Assembly: GCA_015223225.1 (NCBI GenBank)
Contig: JADFCQ010000004.1
Span: 534,381-598,380, forward strand
Length of the DNA stretch: 64,000 nucleotides
Origin: Acetobacteraceae bacterium H6797
GTDB taxonomy: Bacteria > Pseudomonadota > Alphaproteobacteria > Acetobacterales > Acetobacteraceae
Reading direction: 5' to 3'
Shown here: one piece after another, positions 25,390 through 33,595 of the stretch
Numbering within the stretch: the stretch's first letter is position 1
Layout: the number at the start of each line of letters is the position of its first letter
Position numbers and translations under genes: made by a program
The notes under the pieces: generated by a model
Told to the model about the DNA's origin: nothing
The model's input: only the letters and a program-made list of their open reading frames with translations
Databases searched by the model: none

Positions 25390-26523
25390 ATGGCCGATCC
25401 CGCCCTCGCTCTTCCCTTCGATGCCGAGACGCTGCTGGAAGGGCTGCGCCCCTGGGTGGAATGCGAAAGCCCGACCTTCGACCGGGAGGCGGTGAACCGC
25501 ATGATGGACCTCGCGAGTCGCGATCTCGCGCTCATGGGGGCCAGCATCGAGCGCATTCCGGGCCGGATGGGCTTCGGCGATTGCGTGCGGGCGCATTTCC
25601 CGCATCCCGACCGGGGCCGCGTGCCGGGCGTGCTGATTGTGGCGCATCTCGACACCGTCCATCCCGTCGGCACGCTGGAGCGGCTGCCGTTCCGCCGCGA
25701 GGGCGATATCTGCTACGGCCCCGGCATCGTGGATATGAAGGGCGGCACCTATATCGCGCTCCAGGCCGTTACCGCCCTGGCCAAGGCGGGCATCGCGACC
25801 CGGCGCTCGGTCAGCGTGCTGCTGACGAGCGACGAGGAAGTGGGCAGCCCCTCCACGCGCGACCTGATCGAGCAGGAAGCCGCGCGCCATGCCGTCATCC
25901 TGGTGCCGGAGCCGGCGCGGCCGGATGGCGGGGTGGTGACGGGGCGCTATGCCATCGCGCGCTTCAACCTCCGCACCACGGGCCGCCCGAGCCATGCGGG
26001 CGCGGCTCTGTCGGACGGGCGCAGTGCCATTCGCGAAATGTGCAAGCAGATCGTCGCCATCGAGGGCATGACGACCGAGGCCTGCACCTTCTCGGTGGGC
26101 GTGATCCATGGCGGGCAATGGGTGAATTGCGTGGCGACGCATTGCGACGCCGAGGCGCTGAGCATGGCCAAGCGCCAGGCTGATCTGGATGCGGCGGTGG
26201 AGAAGATGCTGGCGCTGAACAAGAACGGCGAGGTCGCCATCGAGGTGAAGCGCGGCGTGACACGCCCGGTCTGGGAGCCGGATGCGGCGGTGATGGGCCT
26301 CTACGAGACCTATCGCGATCTCGGCCGTCAGCTCGGCCTTTCCATCGGCCATGCGAGCGCGGGCGGCGGATCGGACGGCAATTTCACCGGCGCGATGGGC
26401 ATCCCCACGCTGGACGGGCTCGGCGTGCAGGGCGCGGGCATCCATACGCTGGAGGAGCATGTGCGCCTCGACAGCCTGGTGCCCCGCGCGCGGCTCTTCG
26501 CGGGGCTGCTTGCGAGGGTTTGA
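25390..26523 (+). CDS. M20-family metallopeptidase/amidohydrolase (glutamate carboxypeptidase-like)
   Basis: A 377-residue di-zinc hydrolase. Metal and catalytic motifs: His86 and Asp88 (AHLDTV), Asp115 (GIVDMKGG), Glu149-Glu150 (TSDEEVG), Glu174 (VPEP) and a final His in GIHTLEEH. A dimerisation domain lies between (about 185-290). No signal peptide, so cytosolic. GGAG is 11 bases before the ATG at 25390; earlier in-frame starts add unmatched sequence. It is divergent from the TauD-like gene and converges with the SDR gene across an 11-G tract. Likely cleaves an acylated or peptidyl amino acid. Confidence 0.92.
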   Translation: MADPALALPFDAETLLEGLRPWVECESPTFDREAVNRMMDLASRDLALMGASIERIPGRMGFGDCVRAHFPHPDRGRVPGVLIVAHLDTVHPVGTLERLPFRREGDICYGPGIVDMKGGTYIALQAVTALAKAGIATRRSVSVLLTSDEEVGSPSTRDLIEQEAARHAVILVPEPARPDGGVVTGRYAIARFNLRTTGRPSHAGAALSDGRSAIREMCKQIVAIEGMTTEACTFSVGVIHGGQWVNCVATHCDAEALSMAKRQADLDAAVEKMLALNKNGEVAIEVKRGVTRPVWEPDAAVMGLYETYRDLGRQLGLSIGHASAGGGSDGNFTGAMGIPTLDGLGVQGAGIHTLEEHVRLDSLVPRARLFAGLLARV

Positions 26524-26531
26524 GGGAGGCC

Positions 26532-26542
26532 GGGGGGGGGGG
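26532..26542. repeat. Homopolymer of 11 G between convergent genes
   Basis: An uninterrupted run of eleven G bases, nine bases after the stop of the M20 gene and three before the stop of the opposing SDR gene. It is outside both coding regions. Such tracts are slippage-prone in replication and sequencing. Confidence 0.95.
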
Positions 26543-26544
26543 CC

Positions 26545-27306
26545 TCAGCGGCCGCCGTCGACGCTCAGGATCTGGCCGTTGATGAAGCCGGCCTGCGCGC
26601 TGGCGAGGAAGAAGACGGCATTGGCGATATCCTCCGCCGTGCCGAGGCGCCGCAGGGCGATGCCTTCCACCAGGCGCTTCTGGCCTTCCGGACCGTAGCT
26701 CTCGAATTGCGCGATGCTGGCGGGGTTGGAGGGCACGAAGCCGGGGGCGACCGAATTCACGCCGATGCCGAAGGGGCCGAGCTCGAAGGCGAGCTGCTTC
26801 GTGAGCCCGACGAGCCCGTGCTTGGCAGAGCAATAGGCCTGGATGCCGGTGAGGCTCCGTTGCAGCCCGGCGCCGGAGCTGATGGTGACGATACGGCCCC
26901 TGCCCGCCTGCTTCATTCCCGGCGCCGCGGCGGCGGTAAGGTTGAAGGCGGCGTGGAGGTTGATGTCGAAAATCGCGTGCCAATCGGCCTCGGGCACCTC
27001 CTCCAGCGGGCGGTTCACCTGGCCGCGCACGCCGCCGGCATTGCAGACGAGCACGTCGATTGCCTTGCCGGCCTTTTCCTCGACACGCGCGATCCAGGCG
27101 CGGGCAGCACCCGGCGCGGTGAGGTCGAAGGCGTCGGTCGAGATGGCTTCGGGCGCGGCCGCGGCGGTGCCGGCGAGTTCCTCGGCGCTGAGGTCACAGC
27201 CGAAGACGCGGGCGCCCATAGCGGCGAAGCCCTGGGCGATGGCGCGGCCGAAACCATGGCCCGCCCCGGTCACGGCCACGACCTGCCCGGCGAAATCGAT
27301 CTTCAT
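26545..27306 (-). CDS. Short-chain dehydrogenase/reductase
   Basis: A 253-residue classical SDR. Cofactor motif TGAGHGFG (13-20), NAG motif (89-91), catalytic Ser near 143-144 (TISSGAG), Tyr158 and Lys162 (YCSAK). Asp38 after the second strand (FGCDLS) suggests NAD(H) preference. The ATG at 27306 forms an ATGA overlap with the stop of the PanE-like gene upstream, so the two are translated together. Substrate unknown; the pairing with another NAD(P)-linked reductase suggests successive redox steps on a hydroxy or oxo acid. Confidence 0.92.
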   Translation of the reverse strand: MKIDFAGQVVAVTGAGHGFGRAIAQGFAAMGARVFGCDLSAEELAGTAAAAPEAISTDAFDLTAPGAARAWIARVEEKAGKAIDVLVCNAGGVRGQVNRPLEEVPEADWHAIFDINLHAAFNLTAAAAPGMKQAGRGRIVTISSGAGLQRSLTGIQAYCSAKHGLVGLTKQLAFELGPFGIGVNSVAPGFVPSNPASIAQFESYGPEGQKRLVEGIALRRLGTAEDIANAVFFLASAQAGFINGQILSVDGGR

Positions 27307-28343
27307 CGCGGCAACTCCATCAGATTGGCATCGGCCATCGGGCGCGTCCCGGCCTCGCATTCATGGATCATCGTCACAAGGGCGGCGAGCGTCGGGCAGG
27401 CGATGCCGTGTTTCGCACCGATGGGGATGATGGGCGCGAGTTGGGCATCAACCTCGGTGCGGCGCTTGCGCACCCAGAGATCGCGCCAGATGCCGCTATG
27501 CGTCTTCGCATTGGGGCGGTTGAAGGCAACCATGGCGGCGACGCTGGCGGACGCGCCGTCTTCCGTGCCGGCGGCGCCAAAGGCGGCAGGCTCGTAGCCG
27601 TTGAAGCCGAGCGGCGCGATGCCTTCCGCAGCGGCGACGGCCATCACCTCACCGGCCAGCCGGCGCCAGAGCGGCAAAAGTTCAGGGCGCGCCAGGGTAT
27701 CGGCGATGCCCTTCTCCGCCACGCCCTGGGCGAAGAGCATGGCGCCATAGCCCAGCTTGCCCCAGAGATAGCCCCAGATATTGTCCGTGATGATCGCGCC
27801 GGGCTCGAAGAGCGAGAGCAGCTCGTGCAGGGCCGTCAGGCGCGGGGTGGTGGTGCCATCCAACTCGCCCAGCACCACGGCGCCGCGCCCGCCATACATG
27901 ATGCGCCCGGGCGCCATCCAATCGGCGCTGAAATTGACGAAAGCGCCGATGGTGCGGTCCCGGCCGACGACGTCGGCGATGATGGTCTCGCAGAGCCCGT
28001 TCTGGGCCGAGAGCACATAACCATCGGCGGCGAGATGCGGCTCGATGGCGCGGCAGGCTGCCTCGGTATGATGCGCCTTCACCGCCAGGATCACCCGGCG
28101 ATAGCGGCCCTTCACCGTCTCGGGCGTATAGGCGGGTGCCCGGATGCGAAAAGCGTCGATGGGCCCCTCGATCTCGAGCCCGTCTCGCGTGATGGCCTCG
28201 ACATGCTGCGCATCGGCATCGACGAAGACCACCGCATGCCCGGCACGGACGAGATAGGCGCCGATCGTGCCGCCGATGGCCCCGGCGCCCCAGACCAGGA
28301 TGGGCCCCGCCAAGCCGCGCGCAGCGGCGCTTTCTTCCTTCAT
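27303..28343 (-). CDS. Ketopantoate reductase-family (ApbA/PanE-like) oxidoreductase
   Basis: A 346-residue NAD(P)-dependent enzyme with an N-terminal Rossmann motif GAGAIGG (about 19-25), the QNG motif (114-116) and the lysine of the catalytic helix (Lys196 in WGKLGYG). In true ketopantoate reductase an Asn follows that Lys by four residues; here it is Gly200, so the protein is more likely a related 2-oxo-acid reductase than PanE. The length exceeds the usual 300 residues. First gene of a two-gene unit with the SDR. No ribosome site stands out before the ATG at 28343. Confidence 0.87.
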   Translation of the reverse strand: MKEESAAARGLAGPILVWGAGAIGGTIGAYLVRAGHAVVFVDADAQHVEAITRDGLEIEGPIDAFRIRAPAYTPETVKGRYRRVILAVKAHHTEAACRAIEPHLAADGYVLSAQNGLCETIIADVVGRDRTIGAFVNFSADWMAPGRIMYGGRGAVVLGELDGTTTPRLTALHELLSLFEPGAIITDNIWGYLWGKLGYGAMLFAQGVAEKGIADTLARPELLPLWRRLAGEVMAVAAAEGIAPLGFNGYEPAAFGAAGTEDGASASVAAMVAFNRPNAKTHSGIWRDLWVRKRRTEVDAQLAPIIPIGAKHGIACPTLAALVTMIHECEAGTRPMADANLMELPR

Positions 28344-28397
28344 CAGCGGCCCCTGTCTTCGTTCCGCACAGGGACGCTAAAGACGGGAGCGGGAAGG

Positions 28398-28919
28398 TCA
28401 ATCGCGCTTGCGGCGGAAGGCGTCGAGGCTGACGACCTGGGCGGGCTCGGCCGGGGTTTCAGGCTCCGGCTCGGCCTCGTTCTCGTCCGGTACGGCGGCC
28501 TTGAAGGGCTCGGCTTCCGGCTCGGCCAGGTCCTGATCGATCTCGGAGCGGAAGCGCATGCCGACCCGCACATGCGGGTCCCAGAAGGCGGTGAGCGCGC
28601 CGAAGGGAAGCACCAGGGAAGCCGGCACGCCGCCGAAGACCAGGCCCACCGACACCGTCCGCGCCAGGCGATCCACCTTGAGATCGCGATACTGGTGCTG
28701 AAGGACGATCGTCATCTCCTCGGGGTAACGGGCCCGGAGATGCGCCGGCATCCGCACGCCGGGATGGCCGGTGCGGAAGGTCAGGTAGAAGTGGTGTTCG
28801 CCCGGCAGCCCGTTATCGACCACGTATTCGAGGGCACGCAGCGCGACTTCGCGCATGGCATCCTCGGTCCAGCGATCATAGGGCAGCAGGCTTTCGGGGG
28901 CCTCGGGTTCGTCTGTCAT
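28398..28919 (-). CDS. sspB: ClpXP adaptor SspB, alphaproteobacterial type
   Basis: A 173-residue adaptor that tethers ssrA-tagged proteins to ClpXP. The N-terminal substrate-binding domain (about 10-125) has the family patterns HHFYLTFRTGHPGVRMP and FGGVPASLVLPFGALTAFWDP. A Glu/Pro-rich flexible linker follows, and the last residues VVSLDAFRRKRD are a typical ClpX-binding XB module. It lies immediately downstream of the tmRNA gene on the same strand, so the degradation tag and its adaptor are neighbours. Confidence 0.93.
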   Translation of the reverse strand: MTDEPEAPESLLPYDRWTEDAMREVALRALEYVVDNGLPGEHHFYLTFRTGHPGVRMPAHLRARYPEEMTIVLQHQYRDLKVDRLARTVSVGLVFGGVPASLVLPFGALTAFWDPHVRVGMRFRSEIDQDLAEPEAEPFKAAVPDENEAEPEPETPAEPAQVVSLDAFRRKRD

Positions 28920-28984
28920 TCGCTCATTCTTCCCGTGGCAATATTAAGGCAGCCTTCCTGACTGCGATAGGGGGCGGGGGCGAA

Positions 28985-29335
28985 ACTGTGATCGCGGAAC
29001 AAATGGCTCGGAAAGTGGGGGGCTTCTGTTGCCCGGTGCCCCCCGAACCGCGCTTACCTATTAGGCAGCGAGCGCCACAGCCTCACGGCTGTTATCGTTG
29101 GCACTTGTGATTTAGCCCGATAACGGCGGTACAATGCCGGGCAAAAACCGTGTCTTTACCGTGCGCGTCGAGCCTGTGTCGTCCCCATCCGCCGCCCCCG
29201 ATAAAGGGCCTGAGCATATTGGTGGAGACGCCGGGCACTGCCCCCGGGTCCGCAACACTTATTCCACACGGCGTTTATCGCCATAGTCACCGAGGTGACG
29301 CCGCTCATATAGGCGGCCCGGGCGGCCATGACCAG
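28985..29335 (-). ncRNA. ssrA: Two-piece (circularly permuted) tmRNA
   Basis: Rescues stalled ribosomes and tags their products. On the minus strand the acceptor piece comes first, ending with CTCCACCA (encoded CCA at 29222-29220) after the arm CCGGG-GGCAGTG-CCCGG. A spacer of about 33 bases (29219-29187) follows, then the coding piece starting GGGGACG at 29186, which pairs with CGTCTCC of the acceptor piece, followed by GGCTCGACG. The tag frame begins GCC at 29102 and reads ANDNSREAVALAA with stop at 29063-29061. A hairpin of GGGGGGC/GCCCCCC arms (29017-29044) lies after the tag. The outer ends are approximate. The permuted order is the alphaproteobacterial form. Confidence 0.94.
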
Positions 29336-29438
29336 AGGCTGTCATCATGTCAGGACCCTCTCTTGATCGCTTGGCGCGGGGGTCGGCCTGCGGCTACACC
29401 CTTGGCACTGTGAATATGGACTCCGAGAGCATCACCGC

Positions 29439-30377
29439 ATGGACCTGACCGAAGCCCAGCGCCAGGAAATGGCCGAAGCCCGCGCCGCTCGCTCCGAGAC
29501 GCGCCGCCCGACCGTGCCTGCCCTGGAAGCCATGCTCTTCGAGGTCATGCCGGTGCTCGACCACGGCTTCGTCCGGGTGATCGACTATATGGGCGACGAC
29601 GGCGCCGTGGTTCAGGCCGCCCGCGTCTCCTATGGCCGGGGCACCAAGGCCGCCAATGAGGATCGCGGGCTGATCCGCTACCTCATGCGCCACCGCCACT
29701 CGACGCCCTTCGAGATGTGCGAGATCAAGTACCATGTGAAGCTGCCGATCTTCATCGCGCGGCAGTGGATTCGCCATCGCACGGCCAATGTGAACGAGTA
29801 TTCCGCCCGCTATTCGGTGCTGGACCGCGAATTCTACATCCCCGAGCCCAGCCAGCTCGCCGCCCAATCCGCCATCAACCGCCAGGGCCGCGGCGATGTG
29901 CTGGAAGGCGAGGAGGCCGCGCATGTGCTGAACCTGCTCCGGCAGGATGCCATGACGAATTACGACCACTACCTCGAGATGCTGAACGAGGGCGAGGAAG
30001 GCCAGATGCGCGACGAGAGCCGCCGGGGCTTGGCCCGCGAGCTGGCGCGCATGAACCTCACGCTCAATTCCTATACCCAGTGGTACTGGAAGACGGATCT
30101 GCACAACCTGCTGCACTTCCTCTCCCTGCGCGCGGATTCGCATGCCCAGTACGAGATCCGGGTCTATGCCGAGGCGATGATGAAGAGCCTCGCCGCCTGG
30201 GTGCCCTCGGTCTACGAGGCCTTCCGTGACTACCGGCTCGGCGCCGTGACCCTCTCGGCCCAGATGCTCGAGGTGGTGAAGCGCAAGCTCAGTGGCGAGC
30301 AGGTCGAGCAGAAGGGCTCGGGCCTCTCGGCGCGCGAATGGCGCGAGCTCATGTCCATGCTCGGCCAGGAGGGCTGA
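29439..30377 (+). CDS. thyX: Flavin-dependent thymidylate synthase
   Basis: Methylates dUMP to dTMP using methylenetetrahydrofolate, FAD and NADPH. The 312-residue protein carries the ThyX motif RHRx7S at 112-122 ([11 protein letters not shown]), with the following ARYS, and the C-terminal [18 protein letters not shown] region. The last base of its stop is the first of the next start (TGATG), so it is coupled to the small membrane protein gene. The gene lies divergent from ssrA. Whether a ThyA exists elsewhere cannot be seen here. Confidence 0.96.
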   Translation: MDLTEAQRQEMAEARAARSETRRPTVPALEAMLFEVMPVLDHGFVRVIDYMGDDGAVVQAARVSYGRGTKAANEDRGLIRYLMRHRHSTPFEMCEIKYHVKLPIFIARQWIRHRTANVNEYSARYSVLDREFYIPEPSQLAAQSAINRQGRGDVLEGEEAAHVLNLLRQDAMTNYDHYLEMLNEGEEGQMRDESRRGLARELARMNLTLNSYTQWYWKTDLHNLLHFLSLRADSHAQYEIRVYAEAMMKSLAAWVPSVYEAFRDYRLGAVTLSAQMLEVVKRKLSGEQVEQKGSGLSAREWRELMSMLGQEG

Positions 30378-30745
30378 TGGCCGGCGCCGCGCCCCGCAAC
30401 GGCCGGCCCCAGCAGCCGGACCTTCTCGGCAACCGCCCCCCTTCGCCGCGCCCGGCGTCCCCTCGCGCTGCCAAGCCGAAAACGGGCGCCAAGCCGGCCG
30501 CGAAACCGCGCGCGGCCGGGGGCGGCAAGCCGCGCCGCACCATGCCCGCCGCCTTCACGCAGGGCATGGGCTGGTGGGACAGGCTGCCCCGCGGCGCCCG
30601 GCGCGGCATCGCCATCGGCGTCATCATCCTGATCCTCTTCGTCGGCTTCCCCGTGGCGCATGCGCTTTTCGGCGAGATCGGCGCGCTGCTGCTGCTCTTC
30701 CTGGTCGGCGGCTTCGCGCTCGGCCGCGCCACGAGCCGGAGATAG
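30377..30745 (+). CDS. Small basic two-helix membrane protein
   Basis: I do not recognise this 122-residue protein. Residues 1-55 are rich in Pro, Ala, Lys and Arg (disordered and basic); two predicted membrane helices follow, about 76-93 and 96-112, with a short turn between, and the end is GRATSRR. It is embedded between thyX (one-base stop/start overlap) and the HD-domain gene (4-base gap), so it is expressed with nucleotide enzymes, but nothing ties it to their function. Confidence 0.75.
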   Translation: MAGAAPRNGRPQQPDLLGNRPPSPRPASPRAAKPKTGAKPAAKPRAAGGGKPRRTMPAAFTQGMGWWDRLPRGARRGIAIGVIILILFVGFPVAHALFGEIGALLLLFLVGGFALGRATSRR

Positions 30746-30749
30746 CCCC

Positions 30750-31370
30750 ATGGACCCGGCCCGCGCGCGGCAGCTCATCGCCTTCTTCGCCTTCGCCGAC
30801 CGGCTGAAGCATGTGGAACGGCGGGGCCGGACCATTTCGCCCGATGGCCGGGCCAGGCAGGAGAACGCCGCCGAGCACGGCTGGCACCTCGCCCTCTTCG
30901 CCCTGATGCTGCGGCATGACATCGCGGAGAAGGTCGATCTCGCCCGCGTCTTCTCGATGCTCGCGGTGCATGACCTGGTGGAGATCGAGGCGGGCGACAC
31001 CTTCGCCTATGACCTCGTCCATGCCGAAAGCCAGGGGGCGCGCGAGGCCCTGGCGGCGGCCAATATCATCGCCATGCTGCCGGGCGACCTGGCCGCCGAT
31101 TTCTCATCCCTCTGGCATGAATTCGAGGCCGGCGAGACGCCCGAGGCACGTTTCGCCATGGGTTGCGACCGCGCCCAGGGCTTCTTCCAGCAGGTGATTT
31201 CGGGCGCCGAGGCCTGGAAGGCGGCGGGCATTACCCGCGCCCAGAGCCTGCGCCGCATGCAGCCCGCGATCGATGCCGGCCCGGCTTTCGCGACGCTCAT
31301 CAACGAGCTTTACGACATGGCCGAGGCCGATGGCCTCTTCCGCGCCGACACCCTCCCCGCCGCCGGGTAG
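30750..31370 (+). CDS. HD-domain hydrolase, YfbR/COG1896-like (5'-deoxynucleotidase candidate)
   Basis: A 206-residue single HD domain. The first metal His is in RQENAAEHGWH (His43), the HD pair is His74-Asp75 (AVHDLVEIEAGD), and GCDRAQGF provides a later Asp. This pattern matches the HD group containing YfbR, which removes phosphate from dNMPs. Location two genes after thyX supports a role in pyrimidine deoxynucleotide balance, an inference. The ATG at 30750 follows the membrane-protein stop by 4 bases. Cytosolic, metal-dependent. Confidence 0.85.
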   Translation: MDPARARQLIAFFAFADRLKHVERRGRTISPDGRARQENAAEHGWHLALFALMLRHDIAEKVDLARVFSMLAVHDLVEIEAGDTFAYDLVHAESQGAREALAAANIIAMLPGDLAADFSSLWHEFEAGETPEARFAMGCDRAQGFFQQVISGAEAWKAAGITRAQSLRRMQPAIDAGPAFATLINELYDMAEADGLFRADTLPAAG

Positions 31371-31374
31371 AACC

Positions 31375-32262
31375 ATGACCGTCCTCGTCTTCGGCTCGGC
31401 CAATGCCGACCTCGTCTTCCCCGTACGCGAATTGCCCGCGCCGGGCCGCACCGTGCTGGGTGACGGCTGGCATGCCGTGCCGGGCGGCAAGGGCGCGAAC
31501 CAGGCGGTGGGCGCGGCGAAGGATGGGGCGCGAACACTCTTCGTCGGCGCCGTGGGGCGGGACAGCCTGGCCGAGGTCGCCACCAGCGGCATGCGGGCGG
31601 CCGGGGTGGACCTTGCGCGGCTCGCCGTGACCGACCGGTCCACGGGGGCCGCTTCCATCACCGTGGACGCGCAGGGGCGGAACCAGATCGCCGTGGCTTC
31701 CGGCGCCAATATGCTCGTCCATGCCGGGCAGGTGGAGGATGCGCTGCTCGGGCCGGGGACGGTGCTCGTGCTGCAGATGGAAGTGCCGCCGGCCGAGAAC
31801 GAGGCGCTGATCGCCCGTGCGCGGGCCGCCGGCGCCCGCATCCTGCTCAACCTCGCCCCGCCCGCGCCAATCTCGCGCGAGACGGCGGCGAAGCTCGATC
31901 TGCTGATCGTCAACGAGCACGAATCCACCTGGCTCGCGGGCCATCTCGGCGTGGCCGACACGCCGCCCGCGCTGCGGGAGGCCCTGGGCTGCGACGTGCT
32001 GGTCACGCGCGGCGAGGAAGGCGCGGTGCTGGCGCAGGCCGGGGGGCTGACGCGCATCCCGGCCCTCCCCGCCCAGGCGATCGACACGGTGGGCGCGGGC
32101 GACTGTTTCTGCGGCGTGCTGGCGGCGGGGCTCGATGGCGGGCTGTCGCTGGAGGCGGCGCTGAACCGCGCCTCGGCCGCAGCCGCCATCGCGGTGACGC
32201 GCCAGGGTGCCGCCGATTCCATGCCTCTTGCCGCCGAGACGGATGCACGGCTGAGAGGCTGA
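31375..32262 (+). CDS. Ribokinase-type PfkB sugar kinase
   Basis: A 295-residue PfkB-family kinase. Signature 1 is GGKGANQA (37-44), the ribokinase-specific form; signature 2 is DTVGAGD (237-243) with catalytic base Asp243. The N-terminal FGSANADLVF segment is typical of ribokinases. Phosphorylates a sugar hydroxymethyl, most likely of ribose, at ATP cost. No ribose transporter or rbsD is next to it. It starts 4 bases after the HD gene stop, so it is in the thyX operon. Confidence 0.9.
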   Translation: MTVLVFGSANADLVFPVRELPAPGRTVLGDGWHAVPGGKGANQAVGAAKDGARTLFVGAVGRDSLAEVATSGMRAAGVDLARLAVTDRSTGAASITVDAQGRNQIAVASGANMLVHAGQVEDALLGPGTVLVLQMEVPPAENEALIARARAAGARILLNLAPPAPISRETAAKLDLLIVNEHESTWLAGHLGVADTPPALREALGCDVLVTRGEEGAVLAQAGGLTRIPALPAQAIDTVGAGDCFCGVLAAGLDGGLSLEAALNRASAAAAIAVTRQGAADSMPLAAETDARLRG

Positions 32263-32316
32263 ATTCCCACCCTCGCGGTTTACCGGTCGTTAGCTTCCGC
32301 TGGGCAAACTCCGCCC

Positions 32317-32559
32317 ATGAGCGCATCGCCCCAATTGGCCATTATGGCCGCTATCGATTCCATGAATGGAACGGTCGCCATCGCTCGAGCTCTGGCCGAA
32401 AGCGGCCGGCGCATCGACCTCACCGGGCTCGACCGGGAAGTGGCGCAGATCTGCGCCGCCTCCGTCGCCCTCGGCCAGGCGGAGGGCCGCGCCCTGCGCC
32501 CGGCGCTCGAGGGCCTGCTCCACGAAATCACCGCCCTGCGCGAAGCCCTCCAGCCATGA
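32317..32559 (+). CDS. Small soluble protein of unknown function upstream of fliO
   Basis: An 80-residue, mostly helical protein without membrane helices or recognised motif (IDSMNGTVAIARALAESG, then an amphipathic C-terminal helix LLHEITALREAL). Its stop overlaps the start of the fliO-like gene (ATGA), which supports it as real and suggests a role with the flagellar export pair. No strong ribosome site is seen before the ATG at 32317. Confidence 0.65.
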   Translation: MSASPQLAIMAAIDSMNGTVAIARALAESGRRIDLTGLDREVAQICAASVALGQAEGRALRPALEGLLHEITALREALQP

Positions 32560-32807
32560 GCGATGCCTGGCTCATGGTGCCCCTCGCCCTGGCGGGCGTG
32601 GTGGCCGCCCTACTTCTGCTGGCGCGCGCCGTGCGGGGGCTGGGCCTCGCGCCCAATGCGCCGAAAGCGGGCCGCCGCCTCGCGGTGCAGGAGGTGCTGC
32701 CGATCGACGCCAAGCGCCGCGCCGTGCTGCTGCGTTGCGACGGGCGGGAGGTGCTGATCCTTACCGGCGCCGCGGGCGGCGATCAGGTGGTGGGGTGGCT
32801 GCCATGA
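32556..32807 (+). CDS. fliO: FliO-like flagellar export scaffold protein
   Basis: An 83-residue protein with one N-terminal membrane helix (about 5-27) and a short beta-rich cytoplasmic domain containing the FliO pattern LAVQEVLPIDAKRRAVLLRC and the ending DQVVGWLP. FliO stabilises FliP during assembly of the flagellar type III export gate. Start overlaps the upstream gene (ATGA) and its stop overlaps the fliP start (ATGA). Confidence 0.83.
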   Translation: MSDAWLMVPLALAGVVAALLLLARAVRGLGLAPNAPKAGRRLAVQEVLPIDAKRRAVLLRCDGREVLILTGAAGGDQVVGWLP

Positions 32808-33535
32808 GGCGCTTTATCCTCGCCCTCGCCCTGGTCTGCCTGAGCCTGCCGGCCATGGCGCAGAGCGTCGCCATCGATCTCGGCGCGGCGGGCCAGGCGG
32901 GTGCCACGGCGCGGCTGGTGCAGCTCACGGCGCTGGTCGGGCTGCTCTCCATCGCGCCCTCGGCCTTGGTCATGGTCACGGCCTTCACCCGCATCGTCAT
33001 CGTGCTGGCGCTTCTGCGCAGCGCCATCGGCGCCCAGGGCACGCCGCCCAATCCGGTGCTGGTGGGGCTCGCGCTCTTCCTCACCTTCTTCGTCATGCAG
33101 CCGGTGATGGAGGCCTCCTGGAGCCAGGGTATCCAGCCGATGATGGAGGGGCGGCTCGCCGAAATTCCCGGCATCCAGGCCGCCGCCGAGCCCTTCCGCC
33201 GCTTCATGGCCGCCCAGGTGCGCGATCAGGATCTGTCGCTCTTCCTCGACCTCGCCAAGCTGCCGCAGGTGGCCGAGCCAGAGCAGGCGCCCTGGCGCGC
33301 CCTGGTGCCGGCCTTCATGGTGAGCGAGCTGAAGCGGGCCTTCGAGATCGGCTTCCTGCTCTTCCTGCCCTTCCTCATCATCGACCTCGTCTGCGCGAGC
33401 CTGCTGATGTCGCTGGGCATGATGATGCTGCCGCCCTCCGTGGTCGCCCTGCCCTTCAAGCTCATTTTCTTCGTGCTGGTGGATGGCTGGCGGCTGGTGG
33501 CGGGCAGCCTCGTGCAGGGCTTCGCGGGCAATTAG
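32804..33535 (+). CDS. fliP: Flagellar export gate protein FliP
   Basis: Core subunit of the flagellar type III export gate in the inner membrane, 243 residues. It has a cleavable signal peptide ending PAMAQ (about residue 20), as FliP proteins do, then helices with the hallmark segments MVTAFTRIVIVLALLRSAIG, GLALFLTFFVM and MLPPSVVALPFKLIFFVLVDGW. The start overlaps fliO. No fliQ, fliR or flhB follows; a penicillin-acylase gene is next. The gene appears intact. Confidence 0.96.
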   Translation: MRRFILALALVCLSLPAMAQSVAIDLGAAGQAGATARLVQLTALVGLLSIAPSALVMVTAFTRIVIVLALLRSAIGAQGTPPNPVLVGLALFLTFFVMQPVMEASWSQGIQPMMEGRLAEIPGIQAAAEPFRRFMAAQVRDQDLSLFLDLAKLPQVAEPEQAPWRALVPAFMVSELKRAFEIGFLLFLPFLIIDLVCASLLMSLGMMMLPPSVVALPFKLIFFVLVDGWRLVAGSLVQGFAGN

Positions 33536-33595
33536 CGCGATCACCTCCGCGCCAAACCCCTTGGCAGGCGGGCCGCGCCGGGCAATGTGAGCGGT

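Noticed and set aside
29149..29413. Small rightward frame between sspB and thyX
   Set aside because: It lies antisense to the tmRNA gene, whose tag frame, acceptor end and pairing stem are visible.
28921..29438. Possible riboswitch before thyX
   Set aside because: The conserved structure in this gap is explained by the tmRNA on the other strand; nothing else folds distinctively near the thyX start.
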